From assembly GCA_024305745.1 (NCBI GenBank), contig JAHRBS010000010.1, positions 441,501 through 505,500 of the forward strand: a stretch of DNA of 64,000 nt. Direction: 5' to 3'. Shown piece after piece: positions 45,420-54,496 of this stretch. A program made the position numbers and the translations under genes. How positions within the stretch are numbered: the first letter of the stretch is position 1; every line of letters starts with the position of its first letter. Source of the DNA: Polyporus tsugae (taxonomy: Eukaryota; Basidiomycota; Agaricomycetes; Polyporales; Polyporaceae). A model generated the notes under the pieces. That model worked only from the letters and a program-made list of their open reading frames with translations, had not been told where the DNA came from and ran no database searches.

Positions 45420-45780
45420 TGTCAATGCGTGCGCGTGTCTCTGACGAGGATCCTCTTGGTTCTCACGGAACGGCAGGTGAGTCGTCGACTTGCAGCAATT
45501 TCAAACGAGACGAGGAGTTCTGGCTTGACATCTTCACCGTGCACGACACAGCGTTGTACGTGTATTGTGGACTGCTCGATGCGCAGTCTCCTGTCTTCTC
45601 AGATATGCTCATGGCCTCGGCGTCGATCCGACGAAGTTTACGCGAGCCGCCGCAAGGCTCATCTCACCGACTCCACAGAAGATCTCCGTGACCTTCTCAG
45701 GGCATGTCTGTTGTGTCGGAGCCGGGAAGTTACGTTGTGGATTGACGGTTTCCAGAGATCTGACCCCAGTGGCGGGTAAC
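45420..45780 (+). pseudogene. Third, broken BTB copy
   Basis: Homology to the BTB fold is visible but split over frames: FKRDEEFWLD, then a loss of the GNIVLI block, DTALYVYCGLLDAQSPVFSD, and in another frame HLTDSTEDLRDLLRACL. The helical second exon is not recognisable downstream. This copy lies directly behind the intact BTB gene and looks like a decayed tandem duplicate. Confidence 0.6.
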
Positions 45781-46739
45781 CTGCAGTTGTCTCGGCGTAT
45801 CTCTTGGTGAGCGTTGGTCTGATCACACCTTCGTTATGTTGACATTCTCTCTCCAGTGCCATGAAACGTGTTTCGTGCAGCCAGGGTCTGGATGTCATGG
45901 CCAGCTTTGTGCGATTGCTGATCCGCTCCCCACGGTGCCGCGTGCGCACCAGGTTCGTGGCATTCCCACTGGCGGACACCACCTCATTTCCTGTCAACAA
46001 AGGCTGCGTACCCCGGATTGCTTTGGCCTCGCGTAGCTGATTCCCCACAGAAGACAGAGCGTGACGTAAACGAGGTCAGCGTTGTCTCGGAATAGGGGCT
46101 TATTCCCCGTTATTTGTGGCGTTCCCTATCCGAATCTGGTGATACCTGACTTCCAGGCCAGATCCCGCAGTGCTCTCCCCCGGACTCGCTTAGCTTTTGC
46201 GCTTTGCACACTACTAGCGATAGCGCTAATGCGCACAATGGATTCTGAGTTCCTTTGGCTTGGTGTGCGAGGCGGGGGCCATGGGTCGCGCGGGAAGGCA
46301 GTGAATAAAAGCACTCCCTGGTCTCGCAGGTTGACTCTCGTCGGCTTTGCGCCTCTGTCTCGCCGCTGTGTCTTGTCCCCGGGGACGTGTTCACTTCGGT
46401 CTTGTGATACCCACGTATCCTTCCCACGAGATGTCCGCCGATTTTGGTATCCTGTGAGTCTCCTCTTCAACCTGGGCTGCATGCGCGTGATCTAACTTTT
46501 CGTCAGCCCCTCTGAAGAACGGCGCATCATTGACGGCTTAGACTTCGGGCAATTCTTTCAAGAACTTTCGAACTTCGCCGGCCACGGCGTCGTTCCTCAG
46601 CCTCCGAGTCAGGCTGTTTCGGACCGCGGGTGCGTCACCTTGCCTCGTTCTTGTAAACTGGCTCGGACACGCCCGCCGAAGCCACTACGCCAAAAGGCAG
46701 AGTAAATGAGAAGCTACCTCCTCAGCTACCGGCGGGTAT
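45781..46739. other. Intergenic region, no supportable gene
   Basis: Possibly contains eroded remains of the BTB duplicate's second exon, but nothing alignable by eye. Several overlapping Arg/Ser-rich ORFs are probably chance. Confidence 0.35.
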
Positions 46740-48263
46740 ATGTGCACATCCGGGTCTGTGCTAAGGGCGCCTGCGGCCGCCCTTACAGTTCTGTTTAATT
46801 GGATTGTACCAACCCTCATTCGTTTTGCAAGTGTTGCGACCTACTTCTCGACGGAGGTCAGCGTGAGCAACTATGCCACTTTTGGCAGAGGACCTGCACC
46901 CTGCGGTGGTTCGGAAGAGGGACATGTGGGCTTGGCGTTCAATGCGTCTGAGAAGGAGAAGTGCGTTGTCTCTCGCTGGTTTGAGTCCCGTTTTACTTAC
47001 ATTTCCGAACGCCTTCACAGCGCCCTTCGATCTTCGACCTTGTACGGCCTTTCCCCTGCGCTCTCCCACAATTCACCATTCACTTCGACTCCACCCGAGG
47101 TCTACGGTGGTGCGCCTACTTGGTGGGATGGCGCTGCGCTTCCGAATACCACCTTCGGCCCTCCCTCGGTGCCCGGAGTGTCCGCCACTGTCGACCCGAG
47201 ACTATTCAATGGCGAGCTGTCTGGTGCACTTGCTGGTCTCTACTGCGACAATTTACCTGCGGCTAGCGGCCATGCGTTCGAGCTCGGCTTCGGCAAGGAA
47301 CGGGTCGACGTCTCTGGTTATGAGTTCACTTTTCATATTCCAAAGTGCGCCCGTCCCCATCCCTCTTTACGCCTCCTGACTGACCCCTCCTGCAGTGGCC
47401 AATCGTTCCACCCATTCTCTTCCTTCCCTAACCCTCAGGTGGTGCCTCCCCCCGCCTTTGCGTCATTCGATGGACAGTACGCTGCTCCCTGGCAGGAGTT
47501 CGTACAGGGCTCCTCTTCAGACCCCTCCCCCACTGCCAGTGCCTGGGTCCCTGCTCCGCGCACCGTGTCCGTTCCCTTCGCTTTTGGCAACCTTGCGACT
47601 TCTATGTCCCCCGCCTCCCTACCGGACTCGCCGTCGGCTTTCATCAACCATGGGTATCCGTCGACCCTGAATGCCCGTGAAGAGATCTTTTCTCCACGCG
47701 ACGGCATCACGCACCGTAATGGCGAGATCGTAGGACCATTGGCATCGTCTTCAAGGCCGAGGAAACGCAAAGCACGCTCGACTTGCTCGACTTCGAGTTC
47801 TCCGAAGGCTAAAGCCGCCAAACTCTCCTCCGAATCCAGTCCCTCCCAGCAAGAACACACCGAGGCGGACAAGGACTCGAACCACCCCGCAGACTCGCCG
47901 TTGTCATCCACTGAGATCACCCACAAGCATATCGACTGGTCGCGACCACCGACGTGGGCCGGGAACCCTATCCCCCCGATGGCGGTCGAGAAGATCTTCA
48001 GCTACCTCACCAGCACGCACAAAGTCCATTGGGATAAGATCCTCCGTTGCGAGTATGACGACTGTAGGAGGGAGTTCAAGAAGGCTGGGGCTGTCAAGTC
48101 GCACGTTATGGGCGCGGAACATATGGACTTGCGGCGCAAGTGCCTGCGGTGCGGGTGGAGCGTCCGCGAGGACAACTTCTCGTCGCGGCATGATACTCAA
48201 GAGAAGTGCAATAGGGCTCTCAAGCGGAGGGAGCGGAGGGAGCGGAAGAAGGGAAAGAAGTGA
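46740..48263 (+). CDS. Zinc-binding nuclear-type protein (ZnF-3)
   Basis: The frame is open from 46740 to 48263 (507 codons). One probable 51-nt, frame-preserving intron begins near 47344 (donor GTGCGC, acceptor CTGCAG), so splicing would remove 17 residues. The N-terminal 330 residues are Ser/Pro/Phe-rich and low complexity. A basic patch (SSRPRKRKARS) likely directs nuclear import. The C-terminal family module reads HIDWSRPPTWAGNPIPPMAV, EKIFSYL, CEYDDCRREFKKAGAVKSH, MGAEHMDLRRKCLRCGW and REDNFSSRHDTQEKC. It ends in a Lys/Arg tail. The exact start is uncertain: the first residues look membrane-like and the true ATG may be further downstream. Homologous to ZnF-1 and ZnF-2. Confidence 0.75.
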   Translation: MCTSGSVLRAPAAALTVLFNWIVPTLIRFASVATYFSTEVSVSNYATFGRGPAPCGGSEEGHVGLAFNASEKEKCVVSRWFESRFTYISERLHSALRSSTLYGLSPALSHNSPFTSTPPEVYGGAPTWWDGAALPNTTFGPPSVPGVSATVDPRLFNGELSGALAGLYCDNLPAASGHAFELGFGKERVDVSGYEFTFHIPKCARPHPSLRLLTDPSCSGQSFHPFSSFPNPQVVPPPAFASFDGQYAAPWQEFVQGSSSDPSPTASAWVPAPRTVSVPFAFGNLATSMSPASLPDSPSAFINHGYPSTLNAREEIFSPRDGITHRNGEIVGPLASSSRPRKRKARSTCSTSSSPKAKAAKLSSESSPSQQEHTEADKDSNHPADSPLSSTEITHKHIDWSRPPTWAGNPIPPMAVEKIFSYLTSTHKVHWDKILRCEYDDCRREFKKAGAVKSHVMGAEHMDLRRKCLRCGWSVREDNFSSRHDTQEKCNRALKRRERRERKKGKK

Positions 48264-48663
48264 TGAAGGCGGATATGGTACGCGGTAAGAGGAGGGGAGC
48301 GTGATGCAGCCGGCAGAGTGCGTGGGGCTGGACGCTATCGCGAAGCTCGTTGTGTAGTTTTTGGTTTGGTGTCCACGGCACGGTGTTTCCATATAGTAGG
48401 TTATAAGTATCGTCGTCATATTTTCTCTCGTGTAACTTGCTACACCGATTCCTTCTCTTTGGGCACACGCGGCCACCCACTATATAGTATTAGTCTAGTG
48501 GCTGACGTTTCCGAGTCGGATTTGGCCGTGCCAAACATATCTACCGGGCTTCTAATCGGGTGCTGGCGCCGACGTGCCGTTTTGGACATGGCGATTCGAT
48601 TCGTCCACCTCACTATTGACGTGTGTCAAACGATCGGGAACGATGACGCAAGACCTTGCAAAC

Positions 48664-48785
48664 ACAGGCCAAGTCACCGAAGTCGTTGGGGTCAAACCGC
48701 TGCATCGTCCATCACCCTCCCCCAACCTTCCTTGACCTCTTACCACCATATGCTCGACACTCCAGCGTCCCTCCCCCCGCTGTCG
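48664..48785 (+). repeat. Direct repeat, copy 1
   Basis: Shares GAAGTCGT.GGGGTC.AACCG, TCACCCTCCCCCAACCT.CCTTGAC and CCACCAT.TGCTCGACA blocks with 49599-49730, about 935 bp downstream. Confidence 0.5.
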
Positions 48786-49598
48786 TCCTCCGCACCAGAC
48801 TTTCTACAAGCGGGTCAACCGACCATCGGAGACTTGGAGCACGTTGGTACGTCTCCCGCTGCTGAAGCAAGCATATCAAGTCGACGTACCTCAAAAATAG
48901 AGTTCTCACAGGCATCGCTCCGAGTCACGACGGTGTTGGTGCGAGCCCAACCAACTGCCCGCGGATCACTGGGCCCCACAACGAAGTGAGCGTCATGACT
49001 ACTTCCCAGTGTGTCCTTTGCCTTCCGACGACCTCTCGTCTCCCCGCTGATGGCTGCGATGTTGTCAGCAGATCACGACAAGTGCTTTCCCGACATTCCC
49101 TCCGTCTCTACAAGGTTCCCTTCTATCGAAAACCACCATGAAGGGCGACCTCTAGGTGGCGGCCGACATTCGTCGTCTGGGCGGTCCAGACAATGCGGCT
49201 TACAACAACCATAGCGGCGTGAGCGCCCTCCGTCCTATTGCCCCCTAGGTGCTGATCAATGATTGCTTTCAGTATTCAAGTTCTCAAACGTGCAGCACGC
49301 GCAAAGTCTTAGGTAGGTACCGTGTCTGTTCAACATTACACCTGTGGGCAAAACTTGGACCTTGAACGTTACAGATGCAGGTGCCGTTGTACTGCTCTGA
49401 TTCGTGCAGGGTGAGCATCTTTGATAGGTATACCGACGACATCGTACTCAATCCATTGTAGGATGCAGACTGGACCCGACACGAGCAGTACTGTCGCCCT
49501 GAGAGCATTTCATGGTCAGTTCAACTTTGACTTCGGTTATCGCATTATCCGACTGATTCGTCGTTGGCTAATCACTTCCATCTTGTATTACTGTAGGC

Positions 49599-49730
49599 GG
49601 CTTTTCAATAGCGAAGTCGTCGGGGTCGAACCGTGGTAACATCTGTCACCCTCCCCCAACCTCCCTTGACTGGGCCTCTTAGTACTACCACCATCTGCTC
49701 GACAATCGACTGTTCCGAGTCCCACTGTCC
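49599..49730 (+). repeat. Direct repeat, copy 2
   Basis: Partner of 48664-48785. The repeat may mark a duplicated small gene now decayed, but the reading frames are not conserved clearly. Confidence 0.5.
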
Positions 49731-50092
49731 TTTCCCTCACGATCCTTTCCTTCACCCCCGGACACTTGCCGCACGTCGGTATGTTTCCCTCCCAAGCAAA
49801 TTAATATTCATACCTCTAAGAACACTTAGGTTCTTCCAGGCACCATATCTCACAGGCATCGTAAATACTTATACGCCACTATTGGCACTCCAAGTGGGCT
49901 ACCTCACATCCGAGGACCAAGATGGACCCCAGGTGAGCAACATGGCTATGACGACCCTTCATCTCATCGATGATGTCTGTAGGTGTTGAATCCGACCGGA
50001 CTGCAGCTGGAATAAGCCCCGCACGGTAGAAGTCTGATTTGCTAGGCTCCGTTGCCTGGGGTTATCATGGTCTCTAGCGCTTTCTCTCGGAA

Positions 50093-50198
50093 GCCCCCTT
50101 TGTCTAATGGCTATGACGTCAGACTTCTATGCACGTGACTTCTTCAGTCATGTGGCCGGGGCATCTGGAGGTTGCGGGTTCGAGTCCCGCAGGGGGTA
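50093..50198 (+). tRNA. tRNA-Arg (anticodon UCU) with intron
   Basis: The acceptor stem GCCCCCT pairs with AGGGGGT (one terminal G-U). The D-arm (GTC TAATGGCTAT GAC), anticodon stem TCAGA / TCTGG and T-arm GCGGG-TTCGAGT-CCCGC fold normally. The loop reads CTTCTA followed by an intron of about 32-33 nt starting one base 3' of the anticodon, the canonical position. The B box GGTTCGAGTCC is perfect. A T-run follows at 50208-50211. Confidence 0.85.
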
Positions 50199-51020
50199 GT
50201 TGGTTATATTTTGCATTTTAGCGTCCATTTTCTTCGCAACACTCTAGAATCAATTGCAAGCCCTCTCTGACATATTCTGTACTCCGCATCAGACATTGGA
50301 GGGCATATGCTGCAGGTGGATGCCAAGAACGCACCCGAAAGCTCATCATATGAAAACTCCGATTCTTAATACTGCTCGTATACATCTGAATAAATACCTG
50401 TGCCCGTCGTTACTTGGTGACGTTCACGCACTTGACGAAGTTGCCCGCATGAATTCCGCGAGCTCCTGGGCCACCGCAGATTCAACGACGACGACCCATC
50501 GAGCGTCGTAGTGGGCACAGCACTTTTGGGAGGTGAGAGAAGCCCCACGGTTGGGGGGCATGATGGGACGGCCGGGAGAGCTCGAGATCTTGAAGAAGGC
50601 CAGGGAACGCGTCGTTCGAGGACGTAAACGAAGGGACATGCCAAGCGCCATGTCAGCGTTATTGTCAGCGTGATACACACAGCTGGGAACAAGTTCGGTC
50701 ATTGAAGATTTTGGCATGCGATATATGCATTTTATTGACCGTTGCAGTCCGTCGCAAAAGACAAGGACGGACATCTGTATTGATACACACGATATGCTAA
50801 TTATACACGAGACGACACTCACGGGCACGACGTGCACGTCGCAGACAACGTTCACGGGCACAACATTTTGCAGCCAACATATTAATCACGAGCACGACGC
50901 TTCGCTAACAAAACACGCTCAGACAATCCACGTCGCCAGTTCTGTTGGACGGTATAGGCTCAGCCGTCGATGGTGATTACCTGGGCCGCATTGGCCGCAG
51001 TTAGCTCTGGCTTGACCTTC
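50199..51020. other. Intergenic region, no supportable gene
   Basis: Short ORFs only. An ACG/GACG-rich, weakly repeated stretch (50813-50900) carries several CACGGGCACGAC-like units. Confidence 0.4.
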
Positions 51021-52108
51021 TCATTCATCGTTGTCCTCGTCTTCGTCTTCGTCGTTGTCCTCATCTTCGTCCTCGTCCTCGTCTTCGTCCACGTCTGCGT
51101 CTGCGCCCACGTCTTCGTCTTCGTCTTCGTCCATGTCTTCATCCACGTCTTCGTCCTCATCCTGCTGGTCGATTAAGGCGTCCGCCCGCGCTTCGGTGTT
51201 GCCACGAGCGGAACGAGCACCTAGCTCACTGGTGGAGGAGGTTCCAGAGAGATCGCCAACAGTCCCCAGCGTTGCAGCTACCAAGAGCACATGTGGGTGG
51301 TCAAGACGACGAGGAAGGAAAGTCCATACCATAGATGTACCCAAGAAGGGCTCCAGTCGGTACGTCGCCGTCGACAACGCCGTTCACCTGGCCGAACGAA
51401 GGAAATATGCATCGATCAATCGAATCGAGGTATGCGTCGAAGTGTTCTTGAGGAAACAGCTCCTCGCTAGTAGCAGCCTTGTGTTCCACCTGGAGACGAC
51501 ACATGCCGAGCGCAAGGTGGCCGGTTCTGGTGCGAGACTGGGCGAGCATTGCGCCGACTCGAAGACTGCGAAGGACAGTGTCGTAGTCATCGACTGGCGT
51601 CACGGTGCGTGGGTTGGGGAGCGGGCCGGGGAGCATCCCGGCGTTTTGGACGGGCTACTGAGAAATGAGACGAATGAACAATCATAAGTGAGATAACAAC
51701 ACGTACGTGGGCAGCGCTGCGGACACCCTTCTCGACTGCAGTAGGTGGTCCAAGAGGAGCCAGGAGCTTCTTCTTGCGGCCAACGACCGAAGAAATAGTC
51801 GTGGTCTGCTGCTGTTGCTGAGCATTGATCGTCGCGGGAGGCTGTAGAGGCGGCAGAGAAGGGTCATCGAGCTCCTGTAAGACAAGATGAGTGAGAACTG
51901 TGAGAAGGAAGGAAAGAAGGAAGGAAAAGGAACGACTTACATCCAACTTGCGTTTGAGAGGGCCCGAGGGTGGCATGGCAGCACCGACGCCAGCGCCAGG
52001 CGCCGAGGAGATGGCAGCAAACGAGACGATATAAGGATTGGTGTTGGGGGCGTCGTGGGTAGTGCTACTGTTAAGATGCGCTAAGGGGAACGGGAGATTG
52101 GTCTGCAT
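51021..52108 (-). CDS. Unknown protein with long Asp/Glu C-terminal tail
   Basis: Four exons read in one frame from the ATG at 52108. The start is MQTNLPFPLAHLNSSTTH, PPSGPLKRKLD; then ELDDPSLPPLQPPATINAQQ with a poly-Gln and a basic VVGRKKKLLAPLG; then PNPRTVTPVDDYDTVLRSLR, MLAQSRTRTGHLALGMCRLQ, HFDAYLDSIDRCIFPSFGQV and ALLGYIYA. The last exon ends in about 50 residues almost purely Asp/Glu. I do not recognise the family. The central helical part could be a small folded domain. The basic patch and acidic tail suggest a nuclear protein, possibly histone-chaperone-like in charge only. One acceptor is a CAGTAG where the second AG keeps the frame. Confidence 0.7.
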
Positions 52109-52188
52109 GGGTGGGTGTATGCGTGGGGAGGAGTAAGTATGGGGGAAGGAGAGAGAAGGATTTGACGTTGAAGGTCGGATGGGCCGGT

Positions 52189-52196
52189 TTATATAT
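52189..52196 (-). promoter_or_regulatory. TATA box of the acidic-tail gene
   Basis: TATATAAA on the minus strand, 81-88 nt upstream of the ATG at 52108. Confidence 0.6.
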
Positions 52197-52318
52197 GGCG
52201 GGGGCGCGGCGGTTTGTTCTTAGAATGTGAAGGGATGAGTGACAGAGCGGCACGCCATCGCGTCGAAGAAGTAGGAGTAGGAGTGCTAGCATGGTGGAAG
52301 TGGTGGTTGGTGGTGGTG

Positions 52319-52408
52319 TTGGCGTAGTATGCGACGGTTACAGCGTAGCTTCCTAAGCGCCCGACACCACCCCCAGTGGCGGCCCGGGTTCGAGTCCCGG
52401 ATGGGGTA
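52319..52408 (+). other. tRNA-like relic with perfect B box
   Basis: A T-arm CCGGG-TTCGAGT-CCCGG with a perfect B box (52387-52397) is followed by ATGGGGT. An A-box-like TGGCGTAGTATG lies about 65 nt upstream, but no matching 5' acceptor strand or clean anticodon stem is found. It could be a decayed tRNA gene, a tRNA-derived element, or an intron-bearing tRNA I failed to fold. Confidence 0.3.
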
Positions 52409-52814
52409 CCTAGTCTGAGTTCGGTCTTCTTCAATTACTTTTCAGCCTCCACCTTTGCTACAACACCCCGCAATTAGGTCTCCCGTTGGCAGTGGGCACG
52501 GACAGTCAGCGTTCATCGAGCACGCCAACTGGCATAATGTTGTGAGTATCGCATCGTGTTATCCTGCCTGCGCGTTCACGGTAGAGGTACATTTAACGGC
52601 GTTGCCGCCGAAAGTTTCGTCATCGTCGTTACTCCGTGGACGTTGCTAACGATCCGCATGCCTAGATTCTGCCCCAGGTCACCAGAAAATGTCCAGGCCT
52701 CTGAAACCCACCTGATCAAGCTAATTTCATCGCGAGGTCGGTCTTTTAAGCCTCGGGAGTGCTGCACTCGACCTCGTTCAACTTCCAGCAGCGACCCCCT
52801 ACATACAGTAGCTC

Positions 52815-54220
52815 ATGGGAGCGTCCTTTTCTCTCAGGTTTAACCCAGACGCCGATATCCCAGACCTAAGTGGCAAGGTCATTCTTGTCACTGGAGGCAA
52901 GTAAGTTTTCGCCTTACGATGTAATTTTCGAATGCGTTGACACGTCTCCCCCGAGGCAGCGCTGGGATCGGCTTCGCTGTCATCCAACAGCTCGTCCGCC
53001 ATGGCGCAAAGGTTTACATGGGGGCGCGTAACCAAGAGAAGGCAAGAGCGGCAATCGAGCGATTGCACGCCAGCGGCATTGGTTCCGACAACGGGCAGCT
53101 CGTATGGCTCGACCTTGACCTCAGCGATCCGCGGAAGATACAGAACGCGGCAGAAGAAGTGATGCAACGAGAGGAACGGCTGGATGTCCTGAGTAAGAGT
53201 TTCAACCCTGCACCACATGTTTCGACCCGCCTGCTGAGGAACCATCCTTGCAGTCAACAATGCCGCGGTGTGAGTACACCCCCACTCGTCCACACCGAGA
53301 GTTTCAACTTAGGCGGACAACGCTAGATTGCTAGTGCCATTCGCCAAGGACTGCGATAACATCCAGAATATCGTGATGACCAAGTATATCTCCTCGCGCT
53401 CTCCTTCTCGCCGGGGTTGGTATTCACCAGACTGCCCTCTAGTTACATCGGGCCTTATCTTTTGACTCGAGCACTCTTGCCTCTCCTCAAACGCACCGCG
53501 CAAGAACCCAACAGCGACGTCCGAATCGTCTCGGTACGCCGCCCAACTCGCGGAAACAAAAAACAGACGCTTACCATGGTCACTTCAGGTCAACTCAGCT
53601 AGACACCATTCCTGCCCAGCCGACGTTCGTTTCCGGGATATCGAGGATTTCAATCGAGACTTCGAGGACACCATGTTCCCCCAGCTCCTGCGATACGGTG
53701 ATTCCAATGCCTCGGAGCGCAGCGTCGGCGGTTATTGACTTGGCATCCGGACGCAGCGATGACGAAGACCATGCAACTCATGTTCATGAAGGACCTCCAA
53801 CGGCGACTGGACGACGAAGGCGTCCCCATCCTTTGCATGGCCGTGGACCCGGGCGAAGTCAACACCGGTATATGTGTCAAAGCCGCTTCCCTTCCCGCTG
53901 GCGTACTCACACATATTGCTTCTTCAGAGGGCGTGCACGCATATACCGAGTCCGTCGGCCCCGTCCTCGGACCGCTCTACAGAGCGATCGCGTACCTCAC
54001 GTTCACCTCGCCCGCGAACGGTGCGCTCGGGCCGCTCTTCTGCGCAGCCTCTCCGATACCGCGCGCGCAGCCAACGTTGTATCGCGGGGCCTATCTCGAC
54101 CCGCCCGGAAAGCTGTCGAGATGCAGCGAGCTAGCGGAGAGGAGGGAGCTCGCCGCGGAGTTGTGGGATACGACAGAACGTATTCTGAACGAGATTGGCA
54201 TCGAGCTTCCCGCGGTGTAA
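52815..54220 (+). CDS. Short-chain dehydrogenase/reductase
   Basis: A seven- to eight-exon gene, first exon 52815-52900, second from 52960. The Rossmann signature TGG|NAGIG is split by intron 1. Next come VIQQLVRHGAKVYMGARNQE (the Arg fits NADP preference), LVWLDLDLSDP, LDVLINNAA, GPYLLTRALLPLLKR, DVRIVSVNSARHH (catalytic Ser), and RYAMTKTMQLMFM with the YxxxK catalytic pair formed across an intron, then VPILCMAVDPGEVNTE and the C-terminal LYRGAYLDPPGKLS. The whole chain is in frame. It belongs to the classical or retinol-dehydrogenase-like fungal SDRs. The substrate is unknown. Convergent with the MFS gene. Confidence 0.9.
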
Positions 54221-54496
54221 ATATCGCAGTGATGCTCAGCAGACATATTATGATTTCTTTTTTTGCAGATCTGCAGTGCTGCTGGGTGGTGGCTTTGCGT
54301 TCAACATGCTTCTCCGAAGGCATGAAGGTGGAGGCCGGCTGTAACGCAGAGAACAGCACGCAAGGCACGTATGAGGATCCCAGTATGCCAGTGTGCCCAA
54401 GAATAATGGATAAATACATTAAGACTCACGTAAATCGTGTATCACTACTTCTATCACGCCCGTCGACCCTCACTCGGCCTGCAATCACCGAGCATA

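Larger units (their letters stand above)
48264..50092. other. Intergenic region with a diverged direct repeat
   Basis: About 1.8 kb without a gene I can support. It contains two related segments (48664-48785 and 49599-49730, same orientation) described separately. Confidence 0.45.

Noticed and set aside
46740..46870. Hydrophobic start of ZnF-3 as a signal anchor
   Set aside because: Inconsistent with the basic nuclear-type rest of the protein; more likely 5' UTR or a wrong start.
51031..51687. Plus-strand poly-Ser/Val ORFs
   Set aside because: Antisense of the Asp/Glu-repeat exon; the minus frame continues into supported exons.
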